DNA of 64,000 nucleotides, from the NCBI GenBank assembly GCA_028336925.1, contig JAOKVV010000002.1, positions 62,001-126,000 on the forward strand, in the 5' to 3' direction. The translations under genes were made by a program, and so were the position numbers. This stretch comes from Vicingaceae bacterium (GTDB taxonomy: Bacteria; Bacteroidota; Bacteroidia; Flavobacteriales_E; Vicingaceae). The notes below the pieces were generated by a model, which had not been told where the DNA came from, searched no databases, and saw nothing but the letters and a program-made list of their open reading frames with translations. Each line of letters begins with the position of its first letter. Positions within the stretch are counted from its first letter, which is position 1. Positions 25,349 to 34,880 of this stretch are shown here, one piece after another.

Positions 25349-27079
25349 ATGAGAAACTCTTTTCTTGTCACACTGTTTATTATTGTATCAATTAGTCTTA
25401 AAAGTCAATCATTAAACGTCGTTTACGGTATAGATGCTGCAATTCCTAAAGGAATAAATCTACCTACTAAAATTAAAGATTCTATTGCCTTAATTACTTC
25501 ACTAAAAGGTATCGTTAACGACCTAAGAGAGGCAGCCTACCTTACCGCCTCGATAGACCATATTATAATTAGAAAAGATACGGCGTTCGTAAACCTTTAT
25601 CTAGGAAAAACTTTCAAATGGAGCAATTTAAATAGTGGAAATATTTCTGATGAAGCTTTAAGTAAATCCAACTTTGCCGAAAAAATGTTTTTCAATAAAC
25701 CGTTTAGTGCAAAAGAGACCAACAACCTATTAAACGAACTAATCAATTATTATGAAAACAATGGTTATCCATTCTGCAACATTCGGTTAATCAATACAAC
25801 AATTAAAGAAGACTCCATAAGTGCTGCCATAAGTATAACTAAAGGACCCAAATATTTAATAGACAGCGTTATAGTGAAAGGAACTGCCTCAATTGGAGAT
25901 CAATATCTGTACAACTACTTAGGAATTAAACCCGGAGACATATTCAACTATCGTCTAATTAATCAAGTTAGCGATCGATTAAGTGAAATACCATTCATAG
26001 AAAAAACAAGACCTTATGAAGTTCAATTCTTCCAAGAAAAATCAAAACTCATATTATATTTAGATAAAAAAAACGCTTCTAGATTTGATGGAATTATTGG
26101 CCTACTTACTAATGAGGAAACCGGCGAAATTGAATTTACAGGAAACTTAGAATTAAATCTTTTAAATGTCATCGGCAAGGGGGAAAAGTTCGACTTAAAA
26201 TGGAGAAAACTTATTGGGCCTACGCAGAACTTAGATGTGCATTTCAACTTACCATTTCTATTAAAAACTCCTTTTGGATTAGATGCTAAATTCTCTCTCT
26301 ATAAAAGAGACACTCTTTTTCTAGATATTCAAAATAGACTAGGACTACAATATGTATTGAAAGGATATGATTTTATACAAATAAACTTAGCTCGAAATAG
26401 TTCACGTCGATTGGGAGACGGACTAACAACCTCAATAAGTTCATTACCTCCATTTGCTGATTATACATCTATCATGTATGGAATTAGTTATTATAAAGAA
26501 AAGTTAAATTACCGATTCAATCCAAGAAAAGGATATCAAATATTGGGAGAAACCTCAGTCGGAACAAAGAAAATAGCGACAATTAGTAGCTTACTAGAAA
26601 CAAACCGAAATGCTTACGAAAACATACCTTTAAAAAGTACTTTATTCACCGCTAATGTAGATGCCAGTCTATTTATTCCAATAGGAAGTAGAAGTACAAT
26701 AAAAGTTAGAAACCAAACCTCAGCAATATACAATAGCGCTATTTTTGAAAATGAATTAATTAGAATTGGTGGCATTAAAACATTAAGAGGATTCGATGAA
26801 GAATCAATTTTCGCGAACCTTTTATCAATTGGAACCATAGAATATCGATTTATATTAGAGAAAAACTCTAATTTATTCTTGTTTTCGGATATAGCTTACT
26901 ACGAAAGAGAATTAGACAACACATTGCTTACTGATACTCCATTTGGTTTTGGTGGAGGAATAAATTTTCAAACAGGTGCTGGTATATTTTCGATTAACTA
27001 TGCAATAGGAAAACAGTTTAACAATCCGATTGATTTTAGAGCAGCGAAAATCCATTTTGGTTTCATCAGTTTTTTTTAA
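25349..27079 (+). CDS. BamA/TamA-family outer-membrane protein with reduced POTRA region
   Basis: The 576-residue protein has a signal peptide (cleaved near SLKSQS), a region of about 200 residues that contains one or two POTRA-like folds (KGPKYLIDSVIVKGTASIGD and nearby), and a C-terminal barrel typical of the Omp85 superfamily, with the loop-6 motif as LRGFDEE near residue 480. The short periplasmic part is closer to TamA or the stand-alone surface antigen branch than to BamA, whose POTRA section is longer. It presumably inserts or translocates proteins at the outer membrane. Confidence 0.85.
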   Translation: MRNSFLVTLFIIVSISLKSQSLNVVYGIDAAIPKGINLPTKIKDSIALITSLKGIVNDLREAAYLTASIDHIIIRKDTAFVNLYLGKTFKWSNLNSGNISDEALSKSNFAEKMFFNKPFSAKETNNLLNELINYYENNGYPFCNIRLINTTIKEDSISAAISITKGPKYLIDSVIVKGTASIGDQYLYNYLGIKPGDIFNYRLINQVSDRLSEIPFIEKTRPYEVQFFQEKSKLILYLDKKNASRFDGIIGLLTNEETGEIEFTGNLELNLLNVIGKGEKFDLKWRKLIGPTQNLDVHFNLPFLLKTPFGLDAKFSLYKRDTLFLDIQNRLGLQYVLKGYDFIQINLARNSSRRLGDGLTTSISSLPPFADYTSIMYGISYYKEKLNYRFNPRKGYQILGETSVGTKKIATISSLLETNRNAYENIPLKSTLFTANVDASLFIPIGSRSTIKVRNQTSAIYNSAIFENELIRIGGIKTLRGFDEESIFANLLSIGTIEYRFILEKNSNLFLFSDIAYYERELDNTLLTDTPFGFGGGINFQTGAGIFSINYAIGKQFNNPIDFRAAKIHFGFISFF

Positions 27080-27109
27080 AAGTTGTAATTTCGGAAAAAA
27101 ACAATACGC

Positions 27110-27715
27110 TTGAAAAACTCTATTTTATTATTGACCATCCTCTATTCTCTCTGCTTTACAGCCAATGCTAATAAAAAAGACCTTTCCGTATTTATCGATG
27201 AATACTTGAGTATTAAGTACAATCGGTCTTATAAAAACTATTTATTTATCTCTATCAGGCAGCAGAAGCTATTTCATATAATTGATGGGTCTATATCTGA
27301 ATCTTATCCCATTTCAACAGCAAAAAACGGCGCAGGCAACGAAATGAATAGTGGTAAAACGCCAACTGGCCTGCATGTTATAGAAAAAAAAGTAGGAAGT
27401 AATTTGCCCAATGGCGCAGTTCTTAACGAGCGGGTATTTGACGGAAAGATTGCTTCTATTTATCAAGATAGCACTAACTTAGAAAAAGACGAGATTACAA
27501 GCAGAATACTTTGGTTAAATGGACAAGAGGAAGGATACAACAGAGGTGGAAATGTAGACTCTTATCATCGTTATATTTATATACACGGAACTCCTGAGGA
27601 GGGATTAATTGGGCAACCTGTTAGCCATGGTTGTATTAGAATGTTCAATGAGGATGTCATAAGGCTTTATAATAGTGTGCAAATTAACACACCCGTTTTG
27701 ATTTTAAACTTCTAA
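27110..27715 (+). CDS. L,D-transpeptidase family protein (YkuD fold)
   Basis: The 201-residue exported protein carries the L,D-transpeptidase signature IYIHGTPEEG followed by SHGCIRM with catalytic Cys175. Members form 3-3 cross-links in peptidoglycan or attach lipoproteins to it, in the periplasm. The signal peptide (residues 1-20, cleaved after TANA) is intact. Translation must begin at a TTG, because no ATG precedes the signal peptide in frame; this assignment is unusual but fits well. The gene lies 30 bp downstream of the BamA-type gene. Confidence 0.92.
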   Translation: MKNSILLLTILYSLCFTANANKKDLSVFIDEYLSIKYNRSYKNYLFISIRQQKLFHIIDGSISESYPISTAKNGAGNEMNSGKTPTGLHVIEKKVGSNLPNGAVLNERVFDGKIASIYQDSTNLEKDEITSRILWLNGQEEGYNRGGNVDSYHRYIYIHGTPEEGLIGQPVSHGCIRMFNEDVIRLYNSVQINTPVLILNF

Positions 27716-27758
27716 ACAGTTCATTAAATAGCAAGAATTTTCATAGGATGATAATTCG

Positions 27759-27766
27759 TATTTTTG
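27759..27766 (+). promoter_or_regulatory. Candidate -7 box of the GWxTD operon
   Basis: TATTTTTG, an exact TAnnTTTG match, lies 63 nt before the GWxTD gene start, in the intergenic space after the L,D-transpeptidase gene. Confidence 0.4.
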
Positions 27767-27829
27767 ACGTTTCTGAGCAGATGCCATTGCAAAGTGACCA
27801 TTTATAAAATTCAATAATTGAAGTAGAAA

Positions 27830-29098
27830 ATGAAATCACCCCAACATTACTTTTATTTGTTCTTCTTTGCCCTTCTCCTATTTGGTTGTAATAGCTCTAA
27901 TAACACTTCGAATTTAAACTTTGCATATAAATATGACCCCGAACCGTCTATAATTAGACCGTCATTTAAAATTTTTCACCTCTCTGAAAACAAATCTAAT
28001 TTATATTTTAGCATACATTCCAAAGATGTACTTTACACTAAAATTTTCAACGACACAAACTACGTATCACACTTAAAAATAAGGTATAAGCTATTTTATC
28101 AAGATGACATAAAAACCATATTAGACAGCGCTACTTATCAAATGAATGATACTACCTCTGAGGGTAATTTTGATAAGAAGTTATTTGGAGGATTCACGTT
28201 AAGCGCTTTGAACAGTCAAAAATACTTTGTAGAGATTAGGATCAGAGATATAAATAGAGATCTTAATATAGTCGAGTTTTTTAATTTTACGAAATCAGAA
28301 TCAATATCCGATGGCCATTTTATACTTCTCGACTCCTCCAACTTTCCAATACTTGAGAGCCAAGTGCATGTAAATAAAAATTTCAAAGTCGTAAGAAGTC
28401 CCTGGGTAGATAAAGATAACTTTAAATTAAACCACCACGGAACCAATACATTTGGACTAGCCCCTCCCCCATTCTCAGAGGTTGGTATTAATTATGAATT
28501 ACCAAAACAGACCAAAACAGACCAAGTAATACTTTTTACAGACACTACAACGTTGACTGTTAAAGAAAAAGGCTTGTATCATTTTATTTCCGACTCCACT
28601 GATCGAGGCTTTTGTTTTTTAGCCGTGTCTCCAAACTACCCCAAACTAGATAACATTGAGCAGTTTATTGCTCCTACACGATTTATATCTACTCAAAAAG
28701 AGTACGATAAACTTACATCTTATACTAACAGCAAAGAAGGTATTGATGAGTTTTGGCTTTCGATTACAAACGATTTTAAAAGAGCAAAACAAGTTTTAGG
28801 AACCTACTATGGTAGAGTAGAATCTTCTAATCGTTTTTTTACCGATGTTCAAGAAGGTTGGCAGACTGACAGAGGACTAATTTACCTTATTTTTGGCGCA
28901 CCATCGACTATTTTTAAAGGGTATAACAATGAAAAATGGATTTATGGTGAAGAATCAAATATGTTGACCATTAGTTTTAGCTTTAAACGAATTGAAACAC
29001 CGACTTCAACAAATACTTATATTTTAGAACGCAACCCTACCTACAAAAGCAGCTGGTACAAAGCCGTTGATAATTGGAGACAAGGTAGAGTATATTAA
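27830..29098 (+). CDS. GWxTD domain lipoprotein
   Basis: The 422-residue protein has a lipoprotein signal peptide ending at LLLFGC (Cys20) and a C-terminal GWxTD domain seen as VQEGWQTDRGLIYLIFGAPS near residue 345. GWxTD domains occur in exported Bacteroidota and Acidobacteriota proteins of unknown function, with a typical tail rich in KWIYGEE and ERNPTYK. Between the signal and the domain are about 300 residues of mostly beta-strand character. It is the first gene of a tight operon with rlmB, a GT39 glycosyltransferase and a PlsC-type acyltransferase. Confidence 0.88.
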   Translation: MKSPQHYFYLFFFALLLFGCNSSNNTSNLNFAYKYDPEPSIIRPSFKIFHLSENKSNLYFSIHSKDVLYTKIFNDTNYVSHLKIRYKLFYQDDIKTILDSATYQMNDTTSEGNFDKKLFGGFTLSALNSQKYFVEIRIRDINRDLNIVEFFNFTKSESISDGHFILLDSSNFPILESQVHVNKNFKVVRSPWVDKDNFKLNHHGTNTFGLAPPPFSEVGINYELPKQTKTDQVILFTDTTTLTVKEKGLYHFISDSTDRGFCFLAVSPNYPKLDNIEQFIAPTRFISTQKEYDKLTSYTNSKEGIDEFWLSITNDFKRAKQVLGTYYGRVESSNRFFTDVQEGWQTDRGLIYLIFGAPSTIFKGYNNEKWIYGEESNMLTISFSFKRIETPTSTNTYILERNPTYKSSWYKAVDNWRQGRVY

Positions 29099-29102
29099 TA
29101 CT

Positions 29103-29861
29103 ATGAAAGAAAGAGAAAATAGAAAGCCTTCCGATTTGTTTTTTGGAACACGTGCAGTAATAGAAGCTATTAGAGCAGGGAAAGAAATTGAAAAAGTGCT
29201 TGTTCAACAAGACTTGAGAGGTCCTTTGGTGACTGAATTAAGAAAAACAATTAAACAATATGCAGTCCCTAGTCAAAATGTGCCTGAGAAAAGATTAAAA
29301 TTCATTGAGGGTAATCATCAAGGTGTTATTGCCTATTTATCCCCTATCGAGTTTCAAGACATTGAAGATCTATTGCCGTCAATTTATGAGAAAGGAGAAG
29401 ATCCCTTTTTACTAATCTGTGACCGAGTTAGTGACGTTAGAAATTTTGGTGCAATTTGTCGATCAGCAGAGTGCGCAGGAGTTCATGCCATAATCATTCC
29501 TGCAAAGGGCTCTGCAGAAATTACAGCGGACGCTGTAAAAACATCAGCTGGTGCACTGATGAGAATTCCAGTTTGTCGTGTCAAAAGCTTACCAGCTCTT
29601 GCCGAAAACTTAAAAGAATCGGGTGTAAAATTAATCAGTTGCACTGAAAAAACAGAAACACTCATGCATGGTTCAAACTTAAAGGGGCCTCTTGCAGTGA
29701 TTGTAGGAAACGAAGAAGTAGGAATATCCTCTACGCTTTTAGCCTTATCTGATGAACGATTAAAGATTCCGTTGAAAGGAGAAATAGGCTCCTTAAACGT
29801 ATCAGTGGCTGCAGGAATAATACTTTTTGAAGCTCTGAGAAAGAGAGATTTATGCATTTGA
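29103..29861 (+). CDS. rlmB: 23S rRNA (guanosine(2251)-2'-O)-methyltransferase RlmB
   Basis: This 252-residue SpoU-class methyltransferase methylates G2251 in the P-loop of 23S rRNA. Visible motifs are FFGTRAVIEAI at the N-terminal substrate-binding domain, CDRVSDVRNFGAICRSAECAG (motif I; conserved Asn and Arg), IVGNEEVGIS (motif II) and IPLKGEIGSLNVSVAAGI (motif III). The ATG at 29103 was chosen; the frame is open 36 nt upstream inside the GWxTD gene. Its stop overlaps the GT39 gene by 10 bp. Confidence 0.94.
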   Translation: MKERENRKPSDLFFGTRAVIEAIRAGKEIEKVLVQQDLRGPLVTELRKTIKQYAVPSQNVPEKRLKFIEGNHQGVIAYLSPIEFQDIEDLLPSIYEKGEDPFLLICDRVSDVRNFGAICRSAECAGVHAIIIPAKGSAEITADAVKTSAGALMRIPVCRVKSLPALAENLKESGVKLISCTEKTETLMHGSNLKGPLAVIVGNEEVGISSTLLALSDERLKIPLKGEIGSLNVSVAAGIILFEALRKRDLCI

Positions 29862-31747
29862 CTGATAAAAATAAAACCAGCCTTTTTCTATGGTCTTTTA
29901 TCATCATAGGAGCACTTTTACGCTTTTATAATTTAGGCGATTGGAGCTTAACTAATGATGAATTAAGTGCATTAAATAGAACTCAACACGATTCTAACTT
30001 TGCACTTTGGAAATCCTACGCCTCTATTCCCGACACACATCCACCTCTCGCTCAGTTTTTTATTTACAATTGGACTAAGCTTTTTGGGAGTTCTCCATTC
30101 ATGGTGCGACTCCCATTCGTACTTATGGGGATTCTATGCATACCACTTAGCTACCGCCTATTTAATCGGTGGTTTTCTCCTACTACAGGAGTTTTCATTG
30201 CATCATTTGTTGCATTTTCAAACTACACGATAGTTTATACTCAATTAGCTCGACCATACGGGATAGGCCTATTTTTTGGACTTTTATTCACTTACTATTG
30301 GACTAAGCTAATTATTTCTAAAAGATATACTTTTAAAACTTATCTTTTATATGTAATAACAGGAATTTCAGCCATTTATATTCACTATTTTTTATCACTT
30401 ACAGTGCTGATCATTATAATAACAGGCCTGTTCATGACTAAAAAACATCGAATTAAATCTTACCTGTTAATCAACCTACTAATAGGATTATCTTTCATCC
30501 CTTTTCTCAAGTACTTTTTATCGCAATTTAGCATTGGTGGTGTTGGTGGGTGGCTACCGTCACCTGATAATACCTTCTACTTAAACTACCTACTTTATGC
30601 CTTCAATAATAACTTTCTAATTCCTCTCATACTATTAGTTACTTGTTTAATTGGGATAAAAGAAAAAGTCGTCTTCTCTAAACGCAATTGGATTTTACTT
30701 GTTTGGGGACTCACTCCGTTTTTAATCGGTTTTTTTTACTCAAAGTATTTTAACCCTGTTCTACAATTCTCCACTCTTGTCTTTTCATTCCCTTTCCTTT
30801 TAGGTTTTATTTTATCAACGACTGAAACTCTTGAATTTAAGAAAAAGACTATCAAACTAATCATTTTATTCAGTTTCGCCATGATTTTGACTACTGCGAT
30901 TAACTGGCGCTATTATCACGAATCATCATTCGGAGAATTTAAGCAAACTGCAAAGACACTAGCTGATTGGACAACCGAGATAAACGTTGATTATGATGTA
31001 ATTGGAAACATGGTAGATCCTTTTTATTACAATTACTATTTAAAGCAGCAAAACTGGAATGATACATTCCTAATGAGCTCAATAACAACAACCCCTGACT
31101 TGGCAGTGCTAAAGAACTATTTAAAAACTAACGACAAAGAGCAATTAGCATTTACATGGGCTAACACTAATAATCCGTTTGAATTAAAAGAATTAATTCG
31201 ATATTACTACCCTAAAATAGAGAAAAGTAAACGACTCAACAATGCGGAGGTAATTATCTATAAAAAAGGAAACAAAAGCCCAACTGTATTTAACTACCAA
31301 TTAGGCTTTGATAGTTTAATAAATAAATTTGGCTATCCTTCAGGCTCTGTTGTTACCGATTCTACAACCGCTAATTCATATTTTCAGGTTCCGGCAGAGA
31401 ATGAATATCCCCTTGTAGTTAAAGATATCCTAGGTAAAGATTTACCTATTGACAGTGCTAACATTGTCACTTTTATGATTCACTTTAAATCGGAAATTCC
31501 TCCAAATGCAATTATTGCAATCTCTATCGATAATGATGATGGAAATGTGAAGTGGAGAGGAACTGACTTAGCTCCGTTTTATTCAATAAATGAATGGAAC
31601 ATGACATTAGTTTCACTCTATCTGCCCGAAGGAATAGGAGCTAACGATAAGATAAAAGCGTATGTTTGGAATCGAGAAAAAGAGACTTTCTTAATTGACG
31701 ATGTTTCTTTCTTTGCATACTCAGACAGTCAATACTATTTAAAATAA
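29852..31747 (+). CDS. GT39-type membrane glycosyltransferase with a C-terminal extracytoplasmic domain
   Basis: The 631-residue protein has about a dozen membrane helices up to roughly residue 350. The first loop shows a GT-C catalytic pair in SLTNDELSALN (Asp/Glu) and a DTHPPLAQFF segment, typical of GT39 (mannosyltransferase/ArnT-like) enzymes that use polyprenyl-phosphate sugars. About 250 soluble C-terminal residues follow, of which the last 120 look like a beta-sandwich (for example IAISIDNDDGNVKWRG). The target, protein or lipid, is unknown. It overlaps rlmB by 10 bp. Confidence 0.85.
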   Translation: MHLTDKNKTSLFLWSFIIIGALLRFYNLGDWSLTNDELSALNRTQHDSNFALWKSYASIPDTHPPLAQFFIYNWTKLFGSSPFMVRLPFVLMGILCIPLSYRLFNRWFSPTTGVFIASFVAFSNYTIVYTQLARPYGIGLFFGLLFTYYWTKLIISKRYTFKTYLLYVITGISAIYIHYFLSLTVLIIIITGLFMTKKHRIKSYLLINLLIGLSFIPFLKYFLSQFSIGGVGGWLPSPDNTFYLNYLLYAFNNNFLIPLILLVTCLIGIKEKVVFSKRNWILLVWGLTPFLIGFFYSKYFNPVLQFSTLVFSFPFLLGFILSTTETLEFKKKTIKLIILFSFAMILTTAINWRYYHESSFGEFKQTAKTLADWTTEINVDYDVIGNMVDPFYYNYYLKQQNWNDTFLMSSITTTPDLAVLKNYLKTNDKEQLAFTWANTNNPFELKELIRYYYPKIEKSKRLNNAEVIIYKKGNKSPTVFNYQLGFDSLINKFGYPSGSVVTDSTTANSYFQVPAENEYPLVVKDILGKDLPIDSANIVTFMIHFKSEIPPNAIIAISIDNDDGNVKWRGTDLAPFYSINEWNMTLVSLYLPEGIGANDKIKAYVWNREKETFLIDDVSFFAYSDSQYYLK

Positions 31748-31755
31748 CAGCACCA

Positions 31756-32982
31756 TTGGTTTACTATTTTCTAAAATACATCATGCGCTTTGCGCTATAC
31801 ATATTCTACAAAAACATCATCGTAGATGACTTAAAGAATATTCCAAATGACAAACCAAGCATATTTGCCTGCACCCATCCTAATTCTTTTTTAGATGCCA
31901 TAATAATCGGTGCTTATAGTCCACGAAAACTCTACTTCCTTGCGCGGTCTGATGTATTTAATACACCATTCAAAATGTGGTTGCTTAGTAGAATGAATCT
32001 AATTCCAATTTACAGATTGCAAGAAGGAGCTGAAAATCTTCATAAAAATGAAGAAACTTTTTCTAGAAGTTTCGAAATAATGAAAAAAGGAGGCTCTATT
32101 CTTATCTTCTCTGAAGGTATTAGTGTTACAGATAAACTTGTTCGACCATTAAAAAAAGGTACTGCAAGAATCGCGTTCGGTGCTGAATCTTTCAACGATT
32201 TCAAATTAGACCTACAGATTATTCCGATGAGTTTAAACTATACTCACCCGACTCTTTTTAGGTCGGAGGTAATTGTAGGCATAAAAGAACCAATTGCTGT
32301 AAAGAAATATCAAGAAATTTATGAAGAGTCAGAGATGAAAGCCATCAGGCAATTCAATCAGGAGCTATTTGAAGGAATTAAAAATGCTACAATAATAGTT
32401 GAAGAAAAAACTGAAGCAGGGAAAACTTACGAAGTAGTAGCTCCTATATTGAGGGCTGAGTTGAAGAATCACAAAAATAGACTCTCGAAAGAACAAGAGT
32501 GGGTCGTAAAATCAACTCAAGATAAAATTGTGAATATGGCTGCTAACTATCCTATTCACCAAAGCAAGCTAATAGAAAAGGAAATAAAAAGTGGGACCGT
32601 TTCGTTTTTCAAACAACTGCTTACTAACATCGTCTTTTATATTTTTTGGTTGTTCGGATATTTACCAAACGCAATTCCATTTATTGCAGCCAAAAAGATA
32701 ACGGAGAAAACGGTAAAACTAATTGAATTTTATGCCTCAGTAAGGCTGTGCCTTTCGGTAGTCTTATACATTATATACTTACCGATTATTAGTTTTATTC
32801 TGGGATCAGTTCTGGAAATAAATTTCCTAGTTATATCCATCCTAATTATACTATTAGGCAGCTTATATTTAAAAGTACGGGATCAATTTCGATCAATTAT
32901 TGGAGCAAAAAAATTCTTCAGCCATAAAAATGGTGAAGAATTAATTTCAATTCGTAAAAGTATTGTTGCTGCCTACAGTTAG
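31756..32982 (+). CDS. PlsC-type acyltransferase with extra C-terminal membrane region
   Basis: The 408-residue protein has an acyltransferase domain with catalytic histidine in CTHPNSFLDA and a glycerol-phosphate-binding FSEGISV motif near residue 115. The His and Asp are separated by five residues, a variant of the textbook HX4D spacing that I recall in this Bacteroidota subfamily. Two or three membrane helices occupy residues 285-375. It should acylate lysophospholipids or a similar acceptor at the membrane. Start is a TTG at 31756, preferred over an ATG nine codons in because it restores the family's N-terminus. It is convergent with, and overlaps, the VOC gene by 4 bp. Confidence 0.85.
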   Translation: MVYYFLKYIMRFALYIFYKNIIVDDLKNIPNDKPSIFACTHPNSFLDAIIIGAYSPRKLYFLARSDVFNTPFKMWLLSRMNLIPIYRLQEGAENLHKNEETFSRSFEIMKKGGSILIFSEGISVTDKLVRPLKKGTARIAFGAESFNDFKLDLQIIPMSLNYTHPTLFRSEVIVGIKEPIAVKKYQEIYEESEMKAIRQFNQELFEGIKNATIIVEEKTEAGKTYEVVAPILRAELKNHKNRLSKEQEWVVKSTQDKIVNMAANYPIHQSKLIEKEIKSGTVSFFKQLLTNIVFYIFWLFGYLPNAIPFIAAKKITEKTVKLIEFYASVRLCLSVVLYIIYLPIISFILGSVLEINFLVISILIILLGSLYLKVRDQFRSIIGAKKFFSHKNGEELISIRKSIVAAYS

Positions 32983-34046
32983 TCTTTCACACGATTAAAT
33001 CGAAGTGCTTTTACCATCCATGTTGGTAGACTTTTCTCGGGATTTCGATTTTTTAAATTAAGATACCATCCCACTTTTTTCATAATTGGAATTTTATGGG
33101 TTTCTACAAACTCAATTAAGGTTCCGTCGGGATCGGCAATGTATGAAAAGTGGCCTGCCGCCTCGCCCATATCAAAGCTATTCTGGCTATCTACTGTAAA
33201 AGGAAAGCCTTTTTGTTTACATTCATCCCGAAGAGAATCCATGTGCTTTATATCAAAACATAAATGGATAAAACCCAAATCTCCCCAAAAGCGATCACGG
33301 TATATTTTATTCCCCTTATCTTCAGTAAGCTGAACTAATTCTATAGTACTCGGTCCTAATAATTGACTAAAACTTCCTTTCCTTAGGGACTTATGCTTCA
33401 ACTTTACCCTTCTAAAAGAGCGATCACCACCATTTACAGCGCTAAAGTCTGAAAACTTACCTGTTTCATCATATTCTACTGCATCATACTCAAGTATACC
33501 TCGGTAAACTTTTAATGCATCGTCAATATCTGAAACACCGATAATTGCACCACTTGGACCTCCTGTGGGATAATCGTTCTTATCAAACCAAACAGAACCT
33601 TCTTCCATTTGGAATAAATTTCCGTACAAATCTTTAACAAAAAAATGCTTTTTACCTTCAGGATCCACCTCTACCTCTGATACTAAATGAAGACCTTTTG
33701 CTTTGTAAGTGTTATAAAGTTGGTTTACATTATCCACCTTCATTTTTGCAGCAAAAATTCCATGGTCCCCCATCTTCAAGTCAAAACTTGCAGGCTGGGG
33801 AGTTCTAGAAGTAAATTGCCAAATTTCAAAACCTCCACCACCTTTCATATTGATGGCTAATACAGCATTTCTGGCATGTACTTCATTACCTGTATAATTA
33901 ACCATTAGTTTTGCTTCAGCCTCTTCCTGAAAAATTGGCACATCCATCCCAAAATTCACTCTATACCAAGCCCAAGCCTCTTTTACATTGGGTACTCCAA
34001 TTCCAACTTGCTGAATTCCGCTGATTATTTTTTTCTGCTTTTCCAA
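32979..34046 (-). CDS. VOC (glyoxalase/bleomycin resistance/dioxygenase) superfamily protein with two modules
   Basis: The 355-residue protein comprises two VOC halves: ISGIQQVGIGVPNVKEAWAWY near residue 8 and IIGVSDIDDALKVYRGILEY near residue 168. C-terminal pieces such as WGDLGFIHLCFDIKHMD and YIADPDGTLIEFVE complete the second module. Length and module doubling recall 4-hydroxyphenylpyruvate dioxygenase or catechol extradiol dioxygenases, but the sequence is not clearly either. Candidate metal residues (His, Glu) are in place in the second module. No ATG fits the N-terminus; the TTG at 34046 is 11 bp after the short-chain dehydrogenase stop, so the two genes are likely co-transcribed. Confidence 0.78.
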   Translation of the reverse strand: MEKQKKIISGIQQVGIGVPNVKEAWAWYRVNFGMDVPIFQEEAEAKLMVNYTGNEVHARNAVLAINMKGGGGFEIWQFTSRTPQPASFDLKMGDHGIFAAKMKVDNVNQLYNTYKAKGLHLVSEVEVDPEGKKHFFVKDLYGNLFQMEEGSVWFDKNDYPTGGPSGAIIGVSDIDDALKVYRGILEYDAVEYDETGKFSDFSAVNGGDRSFRRVKLKHKSLRKGSFSQLLGPSTIELVQLTEDKGNKIYRDRFWGDLGFIHLCFDIKHMDSLRDECKQKGFPFTVDSQNSFDMGEAAGHFSYIADPDGTLIEFVETHKIPIMKKVGWYLNLKNRNPEKSLPTWMVKALRFNRVKD

Positions 34047-34057
34047 AGTTAAATCTA

Positions 34058-34858
34058 TTAAACAGGTTTTATATTCTTTGCTATTTTAAAAAAAATAGAC
34101 GGGGTAAATCTTCGAATGAATAAAAGTAATAGTTCTCGCTTTCCGACAAAAATTTCTACCTTCTTTTTTTCAATTCCTTTGATAATTTTTTTTGCACACT
34201 CATTCACATCCATTCCATTTGCTAATCCTTCGTCCATTTTGGCCGTTGGGTTGCCATTTTCGTCTAAAGCATGCTTTGAAATCTCGGTGTTTATCCTACC
34301 GGGATATACTATACTTACGTCGATTCCATTTTTACTTTCTTCTAAGTACAGTGTTTCCAAAAAGCCCTTTAACGCATGCTTGGATGCCGAATAAGATGAC
34401 CTTAGAGGAAATCCAAACTGCCCTACAATACTGCTAACTCCAACAATGTGACCTTTTTTACGTTCAATCATACCAGGCAAAACCAAAGTAGTAAGTTCAA
34501 CACTCCCAAAGTAATTTACTTCGAGTAATCTACGATGAATATCAATACCGGTATTACGAACCAGTCCACGTTGACTCATTCCACCATTATTGATGAGTAT
34601 ATCAACAGCTATTTGTTTTATTTTAATTTGATCGTATGCAGTATTTAATTGATTAGAGTTGGCCAAATCAAGTGGTAAAATTATTACCTCTTTAGCCAAT
34701 TTACAATTTTCGGCCACCATTTTTAAAGAGGCTTCATTTCTAGCAGAAAGAATTAAGAAAGCACCTTGCTTTGAAAGCTCTTCTGCCAAAGCTCGGCCGA
34801 TACCTGAAGAAGCTCCGGTAATCCAGACCCACTTATTTTTATAGAAAGTTGAAGCCAT
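34058..34858 (-). CDS. Short-chain dehydrogenase/reductase
   Basis: The 266-residue classical SDR has the cofactor motif TGASSGIGRALAEEL at residues 14-28, the NNGG motif near residue 90, catalytic Ser in VGVSSIVGQFG and the YSASKHALKGFLETL active site (Tyr/Lys). The VYPGRINTEIS segment closes the fold. A C-terminal hydrophobic segment suggests membrane association, as in DHRS7-like enzymes. Substrate is unknown. It is 22 bp downstream of the glycosyltransferase gene and precedes the VOC gene. Confidence 0.92.
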   Translation of the reverse strand: MASTFYKNKWVWITGASSGIGRALAEELSKQGAFLILSARNEASLKMVAENCKLAKEVIILPLDLANSNQLNTAYDQIKIKQIAVDILINNGGMSQRGLVRNTGIDIHRRLLEVNYFGSVELTTLVLPGMIERKKGHIVGVSSIVGQFGFPLRSSYSASKHALKGFLETLYLEESKNGIDVSIVYPGRINTEISKHALDENGNPTAKMDEGLANGMDVNECAKKIIKGIEKKKVEIFVGKRELLLLFIRRFTPSIFFKIAKNIKPV

Positions 34859-34880
34859 TATTTTAATCCGATTTGTAGTA

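Noticed and set aside
29483-29857. 124-residue open frame on the minus strand
   Set aside because: It is entirely antisense to rlmB and starts and ends within it; no domain is visible.
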